Position numbers and translations under genes: made by a program. From positions 49,400,390 through 49,464,389 of the forward strand of contig NC_083571.1 in assembly GCF_027579695.1 (NCBI RefSeq): DNA of 64,000 nt, read 5' to 3'. The DNA is from Neoarius graeffei (taxonomy: Eukaryota > Chordata > Actinopteri > Siluriformes > Ariidae). Shown piece by piece: positions 23,151 through 35,446 of this stretch. A model generated the notes under the pieces. It had not been told where the DNA came from and did not search any database. It worked only from the letters and a program-made list of their open reading frames with translations. How positions within the stretch are numbered: the stretch's first letter is position 1; each line of letters begins with the position of its first letter.

Positions 23151-26100
23151 ATGGCTTCACCTACAAACATGTTAGCAGAAGAGCAAGTCCATTGTTCCAT
23201 CTGCTTGGATGTATTCACCAATCCAGTGTCCATCCCCTGTGGCCACAACTTCTGCATGGCCTGCATTGGTGACTACTGGAAGACCAGTTCCCTCTTCATG
23301 TGCCCCATGTGCAAGAAAATCTTTTTCAAGCAGCCGGACATTAGCATCAATACAGTGCTGCGTGAGATTGCAGAGCAGTTCAAGGAAATGAGAATCAACC
23401 GTGGAATGAATCAACAGCACTCCCAGCAACAACAAGAGCCAGAGAAACTAAAGGAAGACCTGCTTTTGGAAATGCCAGAATTGATTCCACCAAGTGAGCC
23501 TTTGATCGAGGGAGTGAGTTGTGACGTCTGTACCGGGCCTCAGCAGCAGGCTGTGAAGTCATGCCTAGTGTGCCTCACTTCATACTGTGAAGAACATCTA
23601 AAGACACACACAGCTAGATTCACTAAACACAAACTAATCGAGCCAGTGCAGAATCTAGAAGAGCGCATGTGTAAGAAGCACGAGAGGCTGCTGGAGCTGT
23701 TTTGTAAGAAAGATCAGATCATGGTGTGTGTGCTCTGCACAGAGATGGACCACAGGGCACACTACACTGTGCCAGTTGAACGAGAATGGAGTGAGAAAAA
23801 GGTAAAAAGACAAAATATTTATCAGTCATTTTCTTGGTGTAACCCTTCTTTGCAAATTTTAGTGTTTTCCCTGTTCATGTACACCAATTCAATCTGCCGA
23901 CTACTTCGCAGGCTCTTTTCAAACTGAATAGGCTGTATAAAATAAATCCAGTTCTAGACTGCAATTAGAGCAGTCTTTTAAGATTATTACTTGTCACATG
24001 GTAAGACGTGATCTCCCCCCCAAAAAAAAAATTGTCTAAATTCTATAACAGCCTGTGCAATATCATGTGTTCTCCGTGTCAGATTATACAGATTATGATT
24101 ATCCTCTAATGCCAGACCTGTGATTAAAGAAAATTACTGCATTTAGCTAGTGATCAGGCCTCAGAGAGAAAACGGGGGTTGCATAAACAGAAACATTTTT
24201 CAAAAGAGCTTGAGGTAATAAAGATATTTTTCTGTCCATCAGTCAAGTCAGGTTTATTTGTATACCGCTTTTAACAATAGACATTGTTCCAAAGCAGCTT
24301 TACAGAGAATTAAAGACTTTAAACATGAGCTAATTTTATCCCTAATTTATCCCCAATGAGCAAGCCTGTGGCGATGGTAGCAAGGAAAATCTCCCTCAGA
24401 TGATATGAGGAAGAAACCTTGAGAGGAACCAGACTCAAAAGGGAACTCATCCTCATTTGGGTGATAACAGATAGCATGATTATAAATAACTCGCTTCTAT
24501 AACAGTGTCCTGTAGAGTCACAAAGTATAACTGTGTAACCAGGAAATTCATTATAGTTTTAACATGAAGTCTCTTTTGTTGAAGTTATCAACTGTTCATT
24601 GATGGAAACTTGAGTGCAAAACTATTCATGACAACTGCAGTCCTAAAGTTAGCAAGTCAACTGTAGTCCTCAGACATAAATGTATTAATGTAAGTGTCCA
24701 GAACTATCTTCCAAGTGTGGCTTTTGACTGTCCATATGGGGCCGTCCTCCACAGGAGCAATGAGACTCCAGCCAGACATAGGGCACCAGGATGGGTCAGG
24801 CAGGTTCAAGGAGCAAAAGAGGTCAGCATCTGACTGGTGTCTCAGGATCAACATGTAACTCAGAGGGACAGCTGGGGGGGAAGCAAACACAGGTTGTTAC
24901 GTAGGTATGCCCAATGTCACCTAATGAGTAAGAACAGGATACATTTTGCGCTGAGTGCAAGCAGGGACTCCGGCAAAACTAACTATGATAGCACAACTAA
25001 AAGGGGAAATCCAGAAGGTATTTGACTCACTAAGACCACCAATCTTACTTTCTGATGTACAGTTTTTGTTTGCAACAGCAACATAGGGCCATAAATTGGA
25101 AAGTGTAAAGCTGGCTTCAGGACAGAGAAAACTCTAAAATGTACAGAATTATAAAATCAAGCCCTCAGACATGAGGGTTCCCTGGGACATAAAGCATCCA
25201 GCCACTATGCTGTCAACAAACCTGGGTAAGCAAGTGAGTAGGAGGTTGACAGCATCCATACATCCCAGTTTACCAAAACAATCTATGTCTGAGGACCCTC
25301 CAGATCTATTCCTTTACCTAATAAAAACTATTAACAAAAGGCTTGACTAAACAGATATTTTTTCAGCCTAGACTTAAACACTGAGACTGTGTCTGAGTCC
25401 TGAGCACTACTTGGAAGAAGTGCTCTGTCCCCTGATGTAGCCTTCACTATATGAGTTACCAATAGCCTGCACCTTTTGATCCAAGTAGGCATGGCAGGTC
25501 ATAAAGGACCAGAAGTTCACTCAAGTGCTGTGGTGTGAGACCATTCAGTGCTTTAAAGGTCAATAGTAGTATTTTATAATCAATACGAAATCTGATTGGG
25601 AGCCAGTGCAGTGTGGATAAGATAGGGGTGATGTGGTCATTTCTTCTAGTTCTAGTAAGGATTAATATCAACATGTTTTTGTTTCCATTTCAACATTGCC
25701 ACTATTGTATTTGTGGCTGTTCCGTGAATGTCATCCTCCTGTTTAGATGAGCGACATAGTAGCAGTCACAATATGATTTTAATAAAAAAAAAAGATACTG
25801 GCAGAGCCTCTGGTCACAATGACACTAAAGCAGTCATCAGGGAACATCTCATTTGACTCACTAAGACCACCAATCTTACTTTCTGATGTACAGTTTTTGT
25901 CTGCAACAGCAACATAGGGCCATAAATTGTACAGTGTAAAGCTGGCTTCAGGACAGAGAAAACTCTAAAATGTACAGAATTATAAAATCAAATCTAAGAG
26001 AGAAACTTTGAGTGTATTAAATGGCAATTAACAGGCTGTGCTAAGAAAAACAGAAACAGAGGTTCAGCAGATGATCCAGGAACGACTCAAGAAGGTTGAG

Positions 26101-28461
26101 GACATCAAACACTCTATTGAACTGAATAAAGTAAGTCTGAATCTTCAGCATACTGATTATTTCATCAGCTGGCATTGCTGAACATCCTGTAATGCTGGAT
26201 AGAAATCCAGGCAAACTTGTCATTGATAAGCTCACCATATTTCATGCTAACGCACATATGCATTTTCTCTTCTTCCTATCTTGCCTTCTTCAGCACAGTG
26301 CTCTTCGGGAGATTGAGGACAGTGTGCAGGTGTTCTCGAACTTGGTCCATATGGTTCAAAAAGCACAAGCTGAGCTTGTTCTTGCCATAGAAGAGAAGCA
26401 GAGAAAAACCGAGTGCTGGGCTCAAGGACTTATCGAGGAACTAGAACAAGAGATTGCCATGCTGAATACAAGGAACAGTGAGATTGATCATCTTGCTCGC
26501 ACTGATGACCACATTTACTTTCTTCAGGTGGAGTCTTTAAATACTTTAAAAACAAATAGTGCAACATAAAAACACTCGCCTTATCATCCAGCAATTGCAA
26601 GTTTGAATCCTGATAATGCCACAGCCATCCGTGGCCAGGAGCTCAAGAAAGTAAACTTGGCCTCAGGGAAGGAGGGGTGGCATGTTCTCTATCTCCTATC
26701 AATCACAGCGACACTAACCAATTATGGGCATCTGTGAGTTCATGTATGTGGAGGTTGGCGGAGAGCACTTGTCTCCTAGTGTATGCCACTCCTGAGTATG
26801 CAGTACAAAAAGATGCAATTGGTTGGTTTCACATGCCTTGGAGGAAGCATGTGATAGAGCCTTCACCCTCTCTGGTTGCTAGCTATCATGTGATGGGGAG
26901 AGCTGTCTGGTAGGGTGGACATTGGCCATGAATGATTAGTGAGAAAATAAGGGAAAATTAAAAAAAAAGAAAATAAGTATATTCTCAGGAAATAAAATAT
27001 ATTATTGTACCTTTAGGGGTACAATGACTTGTCACTTGGGCAGTACCCTCTAAGGTACTTATTTGTACCCTTTATATACTCTTTGGAACATGTATCTACC
27101 TTTTTTTTTTACCCTAAAAAAGGTACACATAGTTACCTTGAAGTCCATTAATGAGCTCTAGGGGGTACATTAGTGTAGACACAGGCTGTGCAAGTAAATC
27201 AATTTTGCAAAAGTTATTTGGTCATTTTATCAGTTCAGTGTTCATATTCTTTTCATAGTTTTTTGCCATGACCTTTAACTTTTACATGATTACCATTCAA
27301 GAATAGTCAAGATTAGTACATTTGACTTCTACTCTAAATGTACATCTCTAGAATCTCCCATCTCTAATCACCCATCCACAAACTAAAGACTGGTCTGAGA
27401 CCCATGTGCCCACAGATCAGTGTCTGGGGACAATCAGGAGAGCTGTATCAAAACTGGAAGAAACCCTGACAGAAGAGATGGAGAAACTTGCAGAAACTGG
27501 TGGGTCCTTGATTCTTTGAAATGAATACTGTACTCCAAGTGTACTTTCCTTCATGTTAGTCTCCTTGCTGATTCCAAATCAAAGGAAAATTTGTGATTCT
27601 AGTTGTTATTTGCTTTGTTTTGCTCTCATACTGCACATAAATAGCTGAACCTAAAAACTGCAAATAGACTGAGGGGTGTGTAATGTTCAAAATTCTTTGA
27701 TTCATTGGTCAGAAATTTATTGGCATGAAAGCCCCCTGTATAACGTGCATAATAAAACCCCACATTTTTTTTCCTTCCCTACAGAGCTAAAGACTGTTCA
27801 GAAGTACTCAAGTACGGTTTGTGTATGCATTCCCATACAAATTAAAGGTCTGTCAAATATTGTGATTCCTTGTTCCATCTAAGTTTCTTTTTTTCTCTTT
27901 TGTAAAGTGGATGTGACCCTTGATCCAGACACAGCCAATCCTTGGCTGCAACTCTCTGAGAACAGACGACAGTTGCGTCACCTGGGGGCATGGCAAGACC
28001 TGCCTGACACACCAGAGCGTTTTGACACAGTGGTCATCACCCTGGGCCGTGAAGGTTTCACTTCTGGCCGCCATTACTGGGAGGTCCAAGTGGGTGAAAA
28101 GGATGACTGGTACCTGGGTGTTGCCAGAGCATCTGTCAACAGGAAAGGCCGCATTGCCATAAGCATGACTCAAGGCTATTGGGCACTGGCTATGAAGAAA
28201 GGACAAGAATACAGAGTCTCCTCCTCCCCACCTTTTATTCTTTCTGTCACCCCCAGGCTGAAGAGAGTAGGTGTGTATGTGGACTTTGAAGAAGGACAGG
28301 TGTCATTTTATGATGCAATATCAAGAAGTCACATCTACACCTTCATGGACTCATTCCAAGAGAAACTTTACCCGTTCTTCTACCTGTATTGCTGTGATAA
28401 GGCCTCGGACATACTGAGCATCTGTCCAGTGCCAGCGAGAACACAAAACAAACAGTGCTGA
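23151..28461 (+). CDS. TRIM-1: finTRIM-type RING/B-box/B30.2 protein
   Basis: Six coding exons: 23,151-23,801; 26,035-26,130; 26,294-26,527; 27,352-27,499; 27,785-27,847; 27,908-28,461. All splice sites are GT/AG and phases agree, giving 581 residues. The RING is C15, C18, C30, H32, C35, C38, C51, C54. B-box 1 starts at C124. B-box 2 is intact (C174, H177, C185, C193, C196, H201, H204). Residues 218-327 form the coiled coil (exons of 96 and 234 bp, canonical for TRIMs). B30.2 starts at V398 with [16 protein letters not shown] and [17 protein letters not shown] TRIMs are E3 ubiquitin ligases, and fish finTRIMs are a large family tied to antiviral response. An AG at 23,147-23,148 just before the ATG implies a noncoding upstream exon. 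I cannot assign a specific orthologue. Confidence 0.92.
24240..25680 (-). mobile_element. LINE 3' end in intron 1 of TRIM-1
   Basis: On the minus strand, 25,456-25,674 encodes a non-LTR C-terminal peptide ([20 protein letters not shown], then [14 protein letters not shown]), typical of fish L2/Rex-like LINEs. The 3' untranslated region continues to about 24,244. The same UTR, in + orientation, recurs at 34,966-35,340 and 36,546-36,920. A 140-bp block (25,021-25,160) inside it is foreign and recurs at 25,852-25,992. Confidence 0.75.
25021..25992. repeat. Pair of 140-bp direct repeats
   Basis: The block 25,021-25,160 (starting TTTGACTCACTAAGACCACC) is repeated almost exactly at 25,852-25,992. 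The first copy interrupts LINE UTR sequence. The second lies in ordinary intron next to exon 2. Confidence 0.85.
26575..26962 (+). repeat. SINE-like repeat in intron 3 of TRIM-1
   Basis: The segment begins with CTCGCC and has a degraded B-box-like AGTTTGAATCCTG, a long body with GCCACAGCCATCCGTGGCC, and an A-rich end (AATTAAAAAAAAAG). This layout matches tRNA-derived SINEs seen in fish. The A-box end seems missing. Confidence 0.5.
26995..27195. repeat. GTACC-motif repeat
   Basis: GTACC or its complement GGTAC recurs about ten times within 200 bp (TTGTACCTTTAGGGGTACA, GGTACTTATTTGTACCC, AAAAGGTACACATAG). The ends are roughly inverted. It looks like a small interspersed repeat or MITE of a type common in fish introns. 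Confidence 0.45.
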
Positions 28462-28812
28462 GCACGAATGCAAGGACAATAGGAACAAGTTTAAATTGAA
28501 TTTTTTTTTAAACACCTGTGTTATGAAACGGTGAATGTGATGTTTTGGTGCTTTAAACTGACACCAAGCGGCTGAAGGGTAGTGAAGCACCATTATCGTC
28601 CCTGGTGTTACAGAGGTGCAATTGGTCTCTCTCAAAGTGTCGATAACTTCGTAACTGACGCAACTGTTTTAATATTATGTGAACAAAATGTCTTAAATAT
28701 AAATGTTTCCACTATGTAATTGGTTTGGGGTATATGGTTTGAAAGGTTTAGAAAAAAATCAAATGATTTTAATGAATTAATATACACTGAAAATGTTATA
28801 TATATGTATATA
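28462..28812 (+). other. 3' flank of TRIM-1
   Basis: This is the region after the stop codon. I see no AATAAA before the first Tc1 at 28,815, so the polyadenylation site is not identified. Confidence 0.4.
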
Positions 28813-28814
28813 TA

Positions 28815-29935
28815 CAGTGGTGCTTGAAAGTTTGTGAACCCTTTAGAATTTTCTATATTTCTGCATAAATGTGACCTAAAACATCATCAGATTTTCACAC
28901 AAGTCCTAAAAGTAGATAAAGGGAACCCAGTTAAACAAATGAGACAAAAATATTATACTTGGTCATTTATTTATTGAGGAAAATGATCCAATATTACATA
29001 TCTGTGAGTGGCAAAAGTATGTGAACCTTTGCTTTCAGTATCTGGTGTGACCCCCTTGTGCAGCAATAACTGCAACTAAATGTTTCCAGTAACTGTTGAT
29101 CAGTCCTGCACACTGGCTTGGAGGAATTTTAGCCCATTCCTCCAGACAGAACAGCTTCAACTCTGGGATGTTGGTGGGTTTCCTCACATGAACTGCTCAC
29201 TTCAGGTCCTTCCACAACATTTCGATTGGATTAAGGTCAGGATTTTGACTTGGCCATTCCAAAACATTAACTTTATTCTTCTTCAGTTCTTCTTCTTCAG
29301 AGGCCTTCAGTTGCTTAGACGTTACCCTGGGGTCCTTTGTGACCTCGCTGACTATTACATGCCTTGCTCTTGGAGTGATCTTTGTTGGTCAGCCACTCCT
29401 GGGGAGGGCAACAACGGTCTTGAATTTCCTCCATTTGTACACAAGCTGTCTGACTTTGGATTGGTGGAGTGCAAACTCTTTAGAGATGGTTTTGTAACCT
29501 TTCCCAGCCTGATGAGCATCAACAGTGTTTTTTCTGAGGTCCTCATAAATCTCCTTTGTTCGTGCCATGATACACTTCCACAAACGTGTGTTGTGAAGAT
29601 CAGACTTTGATAGATCCCTGTTCTTTAAATAAAACAGGGTGCCCACTCACACCTGATTGTCATCCCATTGATTGAAAACACCTTACTCTAATTTCACCTT
29701 CAAATTAACTGCTAATCTTAGAGGTTCACATAATTTTGCTACTCACAGATATGTAATTTTGGATCATTTTCCTCAATAAATAAATGACCAAGTATAATAT
29801 TTTTGTCTCATTTGTTTAACTGGGTTCTCTTTATCTACTTTTAGGACTTGTGTGAAAATCTGATGATGTTTTAGGTCATATTTATGCAGAAATATACAAA
29901 ATTCTAAAGGGTTCACAAACTTTCAAGCACCACTG
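28815..29935 (-). mobile_element. Tc1-like element (family B), internally deleted
   Basis: Inverted ends CAGTGGTGCTTGAAAG / CTTTCAAGCACCACTG with TA duplications (28,813-28,814, 29,936-29,937). It is 1,121 bp compared with 1,607 bp for its sibling at 30,638. The minus strand keeps the HTH start (MARTKEIYEDLRKNTVDAHQ) but has lost the catalytic middle. Confidence 0.9.
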
Positions 29936-29969
<34 letters not shown>

Positions 29970-29972
<3 letters not shown>

Positions 29973-30503
29973 CGGCCACTTTATTAGGCACACCCATCCA
30001 CCTGCAGTTTTATGCGGTTATCTAATCAGCCGATCCCTTGACAGCAGCACAATGCATAAAATCATGCAGATACAAATCAAGAGCTTCAGTTAATGTTCAC
30101 GTCAAACATCAGAATGGGAAAACTTGTGATCCCTACAACTTTCACTTGGTGCCAGATGGACTGGTTTGAGTATTTCAGAAACTGCTGATCTCCTGGAGTT
30201 TTCACACACAACAGTCTGTAGAGTTTACACAGAATGGTGCGAAAAACAAAAAACATTGAGTGAGCGACAGTTCTGTGGGTGGAAATAAATGCCTTATTGA
30301 TAAGAGAGGGCAGAGGAAAGTGACCAGATTGGTTTGAGCTGCCAGGAAGGATATAGTAACTCATAGCAACTCTTTACAACCATGATGAGCAGAAAAGCAT
30401 CTCATCATGCAACAGCAGAAGACCACATTGGGTTCCACTCCTGCAGCCAAGAACAGGAATCTTAGAGTCAAGAAAAAGTTCCTCTTAAAGTGGCTGGTGA
30501 GTG
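29970..30503 (+). mobile_element. Tc1/mariner-like element (family F), deletion copy
   Basis: Ends resemble ACCGGCCACTTTATTAGG and AAAGTGGCTGGTGAGTG. The + strand holds a broken HTH segment of the family's transposase. Other copies lie at 49,542 and 58,617. An AT/AC dinucleotide run (29,936-29,969) separates it from the family-B element. Confidence 0.75.
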
Positions 30504-30637
30504 CAAATGAAACATCTAAAATTTATAAAAATTTGATGGTTTAAACATTTTGAGTAATTCTTGTATATGAAATCACTAATGTCTAACAAAATGCAGACAT
30601 TGCTTTCATTAACAAATGTCTCCTGGAATACCAGCTA

Positions 30638-32244
30638 CAGTGGTGCTTGAAAGTTTGTGAACCCTTTAGAATTTTGATATTTCTGCATAAATGTGACCTA
30701 AAACATCATCAGATTTTCACACAAGTCCTAAAAGTAGATAAAGAGAACCCAGTTAAATAAATGAGACAAAATTATTATACTTGGTCATTTATTTATTGAG
30801 GAAAATGATCCAATATTACATATCTGTGAGTGGCAAAAGTATGTGAACCTTTGCTTTCAATATCTGGTGTGACCCCCTTGTGCAGCAATAACTGCAACTA
30901 AACATTCCCGGTAACTGTTGATCAGTCCTGCACACTGGCTTGGAGGAATTTTAGCCCATTCCTCCATGCAGAACAGCTTCAACTCTGGAATGTTGGTGGG
31001 TTTCCTCACATGAACTGCTCGCTTCAGGTCCTTCCACAACATTTCGATTGGATTAAGGTCAGGACTTTGACTTGGCCATTCCAAAACATTAACTTTGTTC
31101 TTCTTTAACCATTCTTTGGTAGAACGACTTGTGTGCTTAGGGTCATTGTCTTGCTGCATGACCCACCTTCTCTTGAGATTCAGTTCACGAACAGATGGCC
31201 TGACATTTTCCTTTAGAATTCGCTGGTATAATTCAGAATTCATTATTCCATCAACGATGGCAAGCCGTCCTGGCCCAGATGCAGCAAAACAGGCCCAAAC
31301 CATGATACTACCACCACCACGTTTCACAGATGGGATAAGGTTCTTATGCTGGAATGCAGTGTTTTCCTTTCTCTAAACATAACGCTTCTCATTTAAACCA
31401 AAAAGTTCTATTTTGGTCTCATCCATCCACAAAACATTTTTCCAATAGCCTTCTGGCTTGTCCACGTGATCTGTAGCAAACTGCAGACAAGCAGCAATGT
31501 TCTTTTTGGAGAGCAGTGGCTTTCTTCTTGCAACCCTGCCATGTACACCATTGTTGTTCAGTGTTCTCCTGATGGTGGACTCATGAACATTAACATTAGC
31601 CAGTGTCAGAGAGGCCTTCAGTTGCTTAGAAGTTACCCTGGGGTCCTTTGTGACCTCGCCAACTATTACATGCCTTGCTCTTGGAGTGATCTTTGTTGGT
31701 CAACCACTCCTGGGGAAGGTAACAATGGTCTTGAATTTCCTCCATTTGTACACAATCAGTCTGACTGTGGATTGGTGGAGTCCAAACTCTTTAGAGATGG
31801 TTTTTTAACCTTTTCCAGCCTGATGAGCATCAACAACGCTTTTTCTGAGGTCCTCAGAAATCTCCTTTGTTCGCGCCATGATACACTTCCACAAACATAT
31901 TGTGAAGATCAGACTTTGATAGATCCCTGTTCTTTAAATAAAACAGGGTGCCCACTCACACCTGATTGTCATCCCATTGATTGAAAACACCTGACTCTAA
32001 TTTCACCTTCAAATTAACTGCTAATCCTATAGGTTCACATACTTTTGCCACTCACAGATATGTAATATTGGATCATTTTCCTCAATAAATAAATGACCAA
32101 GTATAATATTTTTGTCTCATTTATTTAACTGGGTTCTCTTTATCTACCTTGAGGACTTGTGTGAAATTCTGATGATGTTTTAGGTCATATTTATTCAGAA
32201 ATATAGAAAATTCTAAAGGGTTCACAAACTTTCAAGCACCACTG
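30638..32244 (-). mobile_element. Tc1-like element (family B), full length, broken
   Basis: It is 1,607 bp with TA duplications at 30,636-30,637 and 32,245-32,246 and the same ends as the 28,815 copy. The minus strand 30,857-31,327 keeps 156 codons of transposase with MQQDNDPKHTS (second Asp) and [10 protein letters not shown] (Glu). The N-terminal half (to about 31,880) is out of frame, so it is inactive. Confidence 0.92.
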
Positions 32245-32246
32245 TA

Positions 32247-32708
32247 CGGTCACTGATAGACAGAGGGGGTCAGTGATCAAATTTACACTTTCAGGAATAT
32301 GTGTAAACATTGTTTGCATTCTGTAGTGGAGTACATTTCTTTTGCATAGACTGAATGAGATTATTGATTGAGGCTTGTGGAATGTTGTCGCATTCCTCCA
32401 CAAGAGCTGTGCGGAATCCAGAATGTCCCAAATCTAGAGGACTTGGGATGGCCTTTTATTGTCCCAAACTTTAAGGTGGGTCTCTGTACTGATGATACTG
32501 CTCAGGCTCAGGCAGTGTTTCAACTGGCCATACCTCTCTGATGGGTGCATTATTGTAAATGGGACTTTACGTATTACTAAGCAGATGTAAACATATTCTT
32601 TTGTTAATTTCAAACCCACAAACATTGCACGTCTATGCAAAAATAACAATGAAACGCAACATTTCAATAAAAAATTCCCCTTTTTAAGGTTTATAATTTT
32701 GTTCAGTG
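32247..32708. mobile_element. Tc1-like 3' fragment (family H)
   Basis: The stretch ends TATAATTTTGTTCAGTG before TA, the terminus of a widespread fish Tc1-like family, and keeps GGCCTTTTATTGTCCC-type internal sequence. The other end and the transposase are missing. Confidence 0.5.
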
Positions 32709-33290
32709 TATTTGCCAACTTTATCTGAAATGTAAATAGTTGGATTATGTTAATGAAAGAAATTTGTGCTGCAAATAAATTGGATTACTTGGTTAAAATG
32801 AAATCCTCGGTCTAATCATCTGTAATTTGCATCTAGAATATTTACTGTGTACACTTCTATTCCATTTATTAATATTCTGTAATAAACTAATATAATTGTA
32901 TACACATGTAAATCAGGGATTTTTATTATCTTCACGCTTTTCAGAAATGTAAATAAGTGGGCTACTCAAAATCATGTCTAATGTGTTATTTATATTCCCT
33001 GAGTGACTAATTTACTCTTTTTTTAATGTGCATTAAGATGCTGTGCTTTTCACCCACGCACAAACTGTTCCCTAACACATTAATCATTGAAATGTTTCTC
33101 AGTGTCATCAAAACAATATTTTGTGACATCTGTCATGTTACAAAAAGAACATTATTACTCTGGTTAAAGCTAATAAAGGGATTTCATTTGTCAATCGTTA
33201 GTAAAACTACATAACACCAGTGGAATATTGTTACTTAGTATAAATACACAGGTGATTATAAGAAATCACGTGCTGATTGATTGAGAAATT
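32709..33290. other. AT-rich non-coding DNA
   Basis: No gene and no named repeat is seen here. Confidence 0.4.
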
Positions 33291-33330
33291 CTGACTATTT
33301 TTCGATAATCACCTCGAGCGAGTTGGTAAA

Positions 33331-33460
33331 ATGATGGCCAATTGTTTTGTCACTGTAAGTGAGGAAGAATTACAAATTATGAAAGAAAATGCTGTTCCTA
33401 AAAGCACTAAAGATGCTACGAAGTTTAGTCTAAAACTATTCAAAGGTAAGGTGGAATTGT
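33331..33460 (+). pseudogene. Second DUF3504-like N-terminal ORF fragment
   Basis: The frame MMANCFVTVSEEELQIMKEN continues with a run ending in FSLKLFKGK. It resembles the start of fish DUF3504/Crypton-type recombinases and ends at a possible donor (CAAAG|GTAAGG, 33,446). The SINE at 33,620 follows, and no core domain is found. It may mark an element spanning about 33,290-34,085. Confidence 0.3.
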
Positions 33461-33619
33461 GATTTATTTTATCCCTTTCAAAACAAAGTATTTTATGTGA
33501 GTCAGCATAGGTAAGTGACACAAGTCTGCACCGCGCCTTTATTACATTTGCATGCCGCTTTTGAAGTTTGAAATAATTTTTTACATGAGTTTTTAAAAAA
33601 ATAATCACCTCTGTATTTA

Positions 33620-33967
33620 GGGCGGCACGGTGGTGTAGTGGTTAGCGCTGTCGCCTCACAGCAAGAAGGTCCGGGTTTGAGCCCTGTGGCCGGCGAGGGC
33701 CTTTCTGTGCAGAGTTTGCATGTTGTCCGTGTGGGTTTCCTCCGGGTGCTCCGGTTTCCCCCACAGTCCAAAGACATACAGGTTAAGTTAACTGGTGACT
33801 CTAAATTGACCATAGGTGTGAATGGTTGTCTATATGTCAGCCCTGTGATGACCTGGTGATTTGTCCAGGGTGTACCCTGCCTTTTGCCTGTAGTCAGCTG
33901 GGATAGGCTCCAGCTTGCCTGCGACCCTGTAGAACAGCATAAAGTGGCTAGAGATAATGAGAATGAG
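33620..33967 (+). repeat. Mermaid-type SINE, left partner of the tandem duplication
   Basis: Full-length copy with a 13-bp target duplication ACCTCTGTATTTA (33,607-33,619 and 33,968-33,980). Its 3' part is the left boundary of the 1.6-kb duplicated unit. Confidence 0.95.
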
Positions 33968-34337
33968 ACCTCTGTATTTATACTAAATTATTTGCCTCAG
34001 GCTCAGTGAGTATCGGTGAATCATAACCGAGACCCGATATTCACTTCGCCTTCAGTGAATAATTGTTAATTATAAATGTGATGCTCAGAGTGGAATTATG
34101 ACAAGAAATGAAGGATATATCGGAATTGGTTGGAAAAAGTACAGTTGTATATTATCGCAGCAATGATCTCCTTTGAGACAATCAAATATGACAGACTGAA
34201 AGACAACTGAGTAAATAGGTCAGCTGATAATTCAGTGGTTTTATATTCATGTGTTGGTTATTTTTCCATGAGGAAGTTGGAACTGTGGTTGTACAGTAAA
34301 TCTAGTTGCACAACCTACGGTAGCTTGACCCAGAAAT

Positions 34338-34350
34338 GAAAAATGAAACT
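34338..34350 (+). promoter_or_regulatory. ISRE-like site, copy 1
   Basis: GAAAAATGAAACT is close to the interferon-stimulated response element consensus GAAANNGAAACT (AAAAATGAAACT matches 11 of 12). It lies about 220 bp upstream of a candidate splice donor. A second GAAATGAAAC motif follows at 34,478-34,487. Function is inferred only. Confidence 0.35.
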
Positions 34351-34373
34351 AACCTAGTCCCAGTGTAGGAGTT

Positions 34374-34375
<2 letters not shown>

Positions 34376-34441
<66 letters not shown>
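34376..34441. repeat. (CA)n microsatellite, copy 1
   Basis: About 33 CA units. The matching run in copy 2 (35,989-36,020) has about half as many, the largest difference between the two duplicated units. Confidence 0.95.
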
Positions 34442-34443
<2 letters not shown>

Positions 34444-34489
34444 AAAACATTTGAACAAAGGGGCGTGTAGTTTCAATGAAATGAAACAC

Positions 34490-34573
34490 AAACAGCCTTC
34501 TAAGACAGATGAGTTTCATCAGAATAAAGAAAGAGTTTGTCAGAGACGAGCAAAGGATCAGAACTTCTTCAAG
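34490..34573 (+). promoter_or_regulatory. Candidate noncoding first exon of TRIM-2, copy 1
   Basis: A short stretch ends at CTTCAAG|GTAAAT (34,573/34,574). TRIM-2's first coding exon needs an upstream donor because an AG acceptor (39,740-39,741) sits five bases before its ATG. The site lies 5.2 kb upstream on the same strand, behind ISRE-like motifs, which would suit an interferon-responsive TRIM. The 5' limit is unknown. Confidence 0.3.
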
Positions 34574-34863
34574 GTAAATCTGACTTTCTTTTTTTTTTTA
34601 ATTACCCAATATGGCATTCGCCAATGACTTTAAAAGCTGCTTGTCTAAATGTTTGACGATTAATATAAAAATTTAATTCAGGGAAATCACAGAAATCTAT
34701 CTATCTGGCCATCCATCCAGGGACCTAAGTGCACTAATTAAGGATGTGCACCAAGTATACAACTAGAAATACTTTACAGTAAAACCTGCTGTAAATATAA
34801 ATATAAATGTATGGTAATAAAATATCAACAACAGTAATAACTCATAAGTTATTTCTAGTCATA

Positions 34864-35446
34864 CAGTGGGTATAAAAAGTGTACACACCCTGTTAAAATT
34901 ATATAAAATCATTTTATTGATATAAAATAAAATATATATTTTTATATCTAAATGATATAATGATATCGCTCCTGTGGAGGACGGCCCCATGAGGACAGTT
35001 GAAAGTCACACTTGGAGGACGCTCTGGACTCTTACCGGTACAGTAATGCTTTTATGGCTGAGGACTACAGTTGACTTGCTAACTTTAGGACTGCAGTTGT
35101 CATGAACAGTTTTGCACTCAAGTTTCCATCAATGAAGAGTTACAACATCAACAAAACTGACTTCTTGTTAAAACTGTTAATACTATAGTCATGCTGTCTG
35201 TTGTTGCCCAAATGAGGATGGGTTCCCTTTTGAGTCTGGTTCCTCTCGAGGTTTCTTCCTCATGTCGTCTGAGGGAGTTTTTCCTTGCCACCATCACCAC
35301 AGACTTGCTCATTAGGGATAAAATTAGCTCATGTTTTAAAATATATAAAAAAAAATGAGACCACAATAAATAATTTCAAAACTTTTCCCACCTTTAATGT
35401 GACTTATAACCTGTACAATTCAATTGAAAAACAAACAAATCTGTTA
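34864..35446 (-). mobile_element. Duplicated left end of family-D Tc1 with LINE tail
   Basis: It begins CAGTGGGTATAAAAAGTG after a TA (34,862-34,863), contains an inserted LINE 3' tail (34,966-35,340), and is cut at the hybrid SINE at 35,447. It is a copy of 36,444-37,028 made by the tandem duplication. Confidence 0.85.

Noticed and set aside
27785-27816. Alternative 32-bp exon 5 of TRIM-1 using the donor ACG|GTTTGT
   Set aside because: It ends in phase 0, which would put the B30.2 exon out of frame. The donor at 27,847/27,848 restores phase 1.
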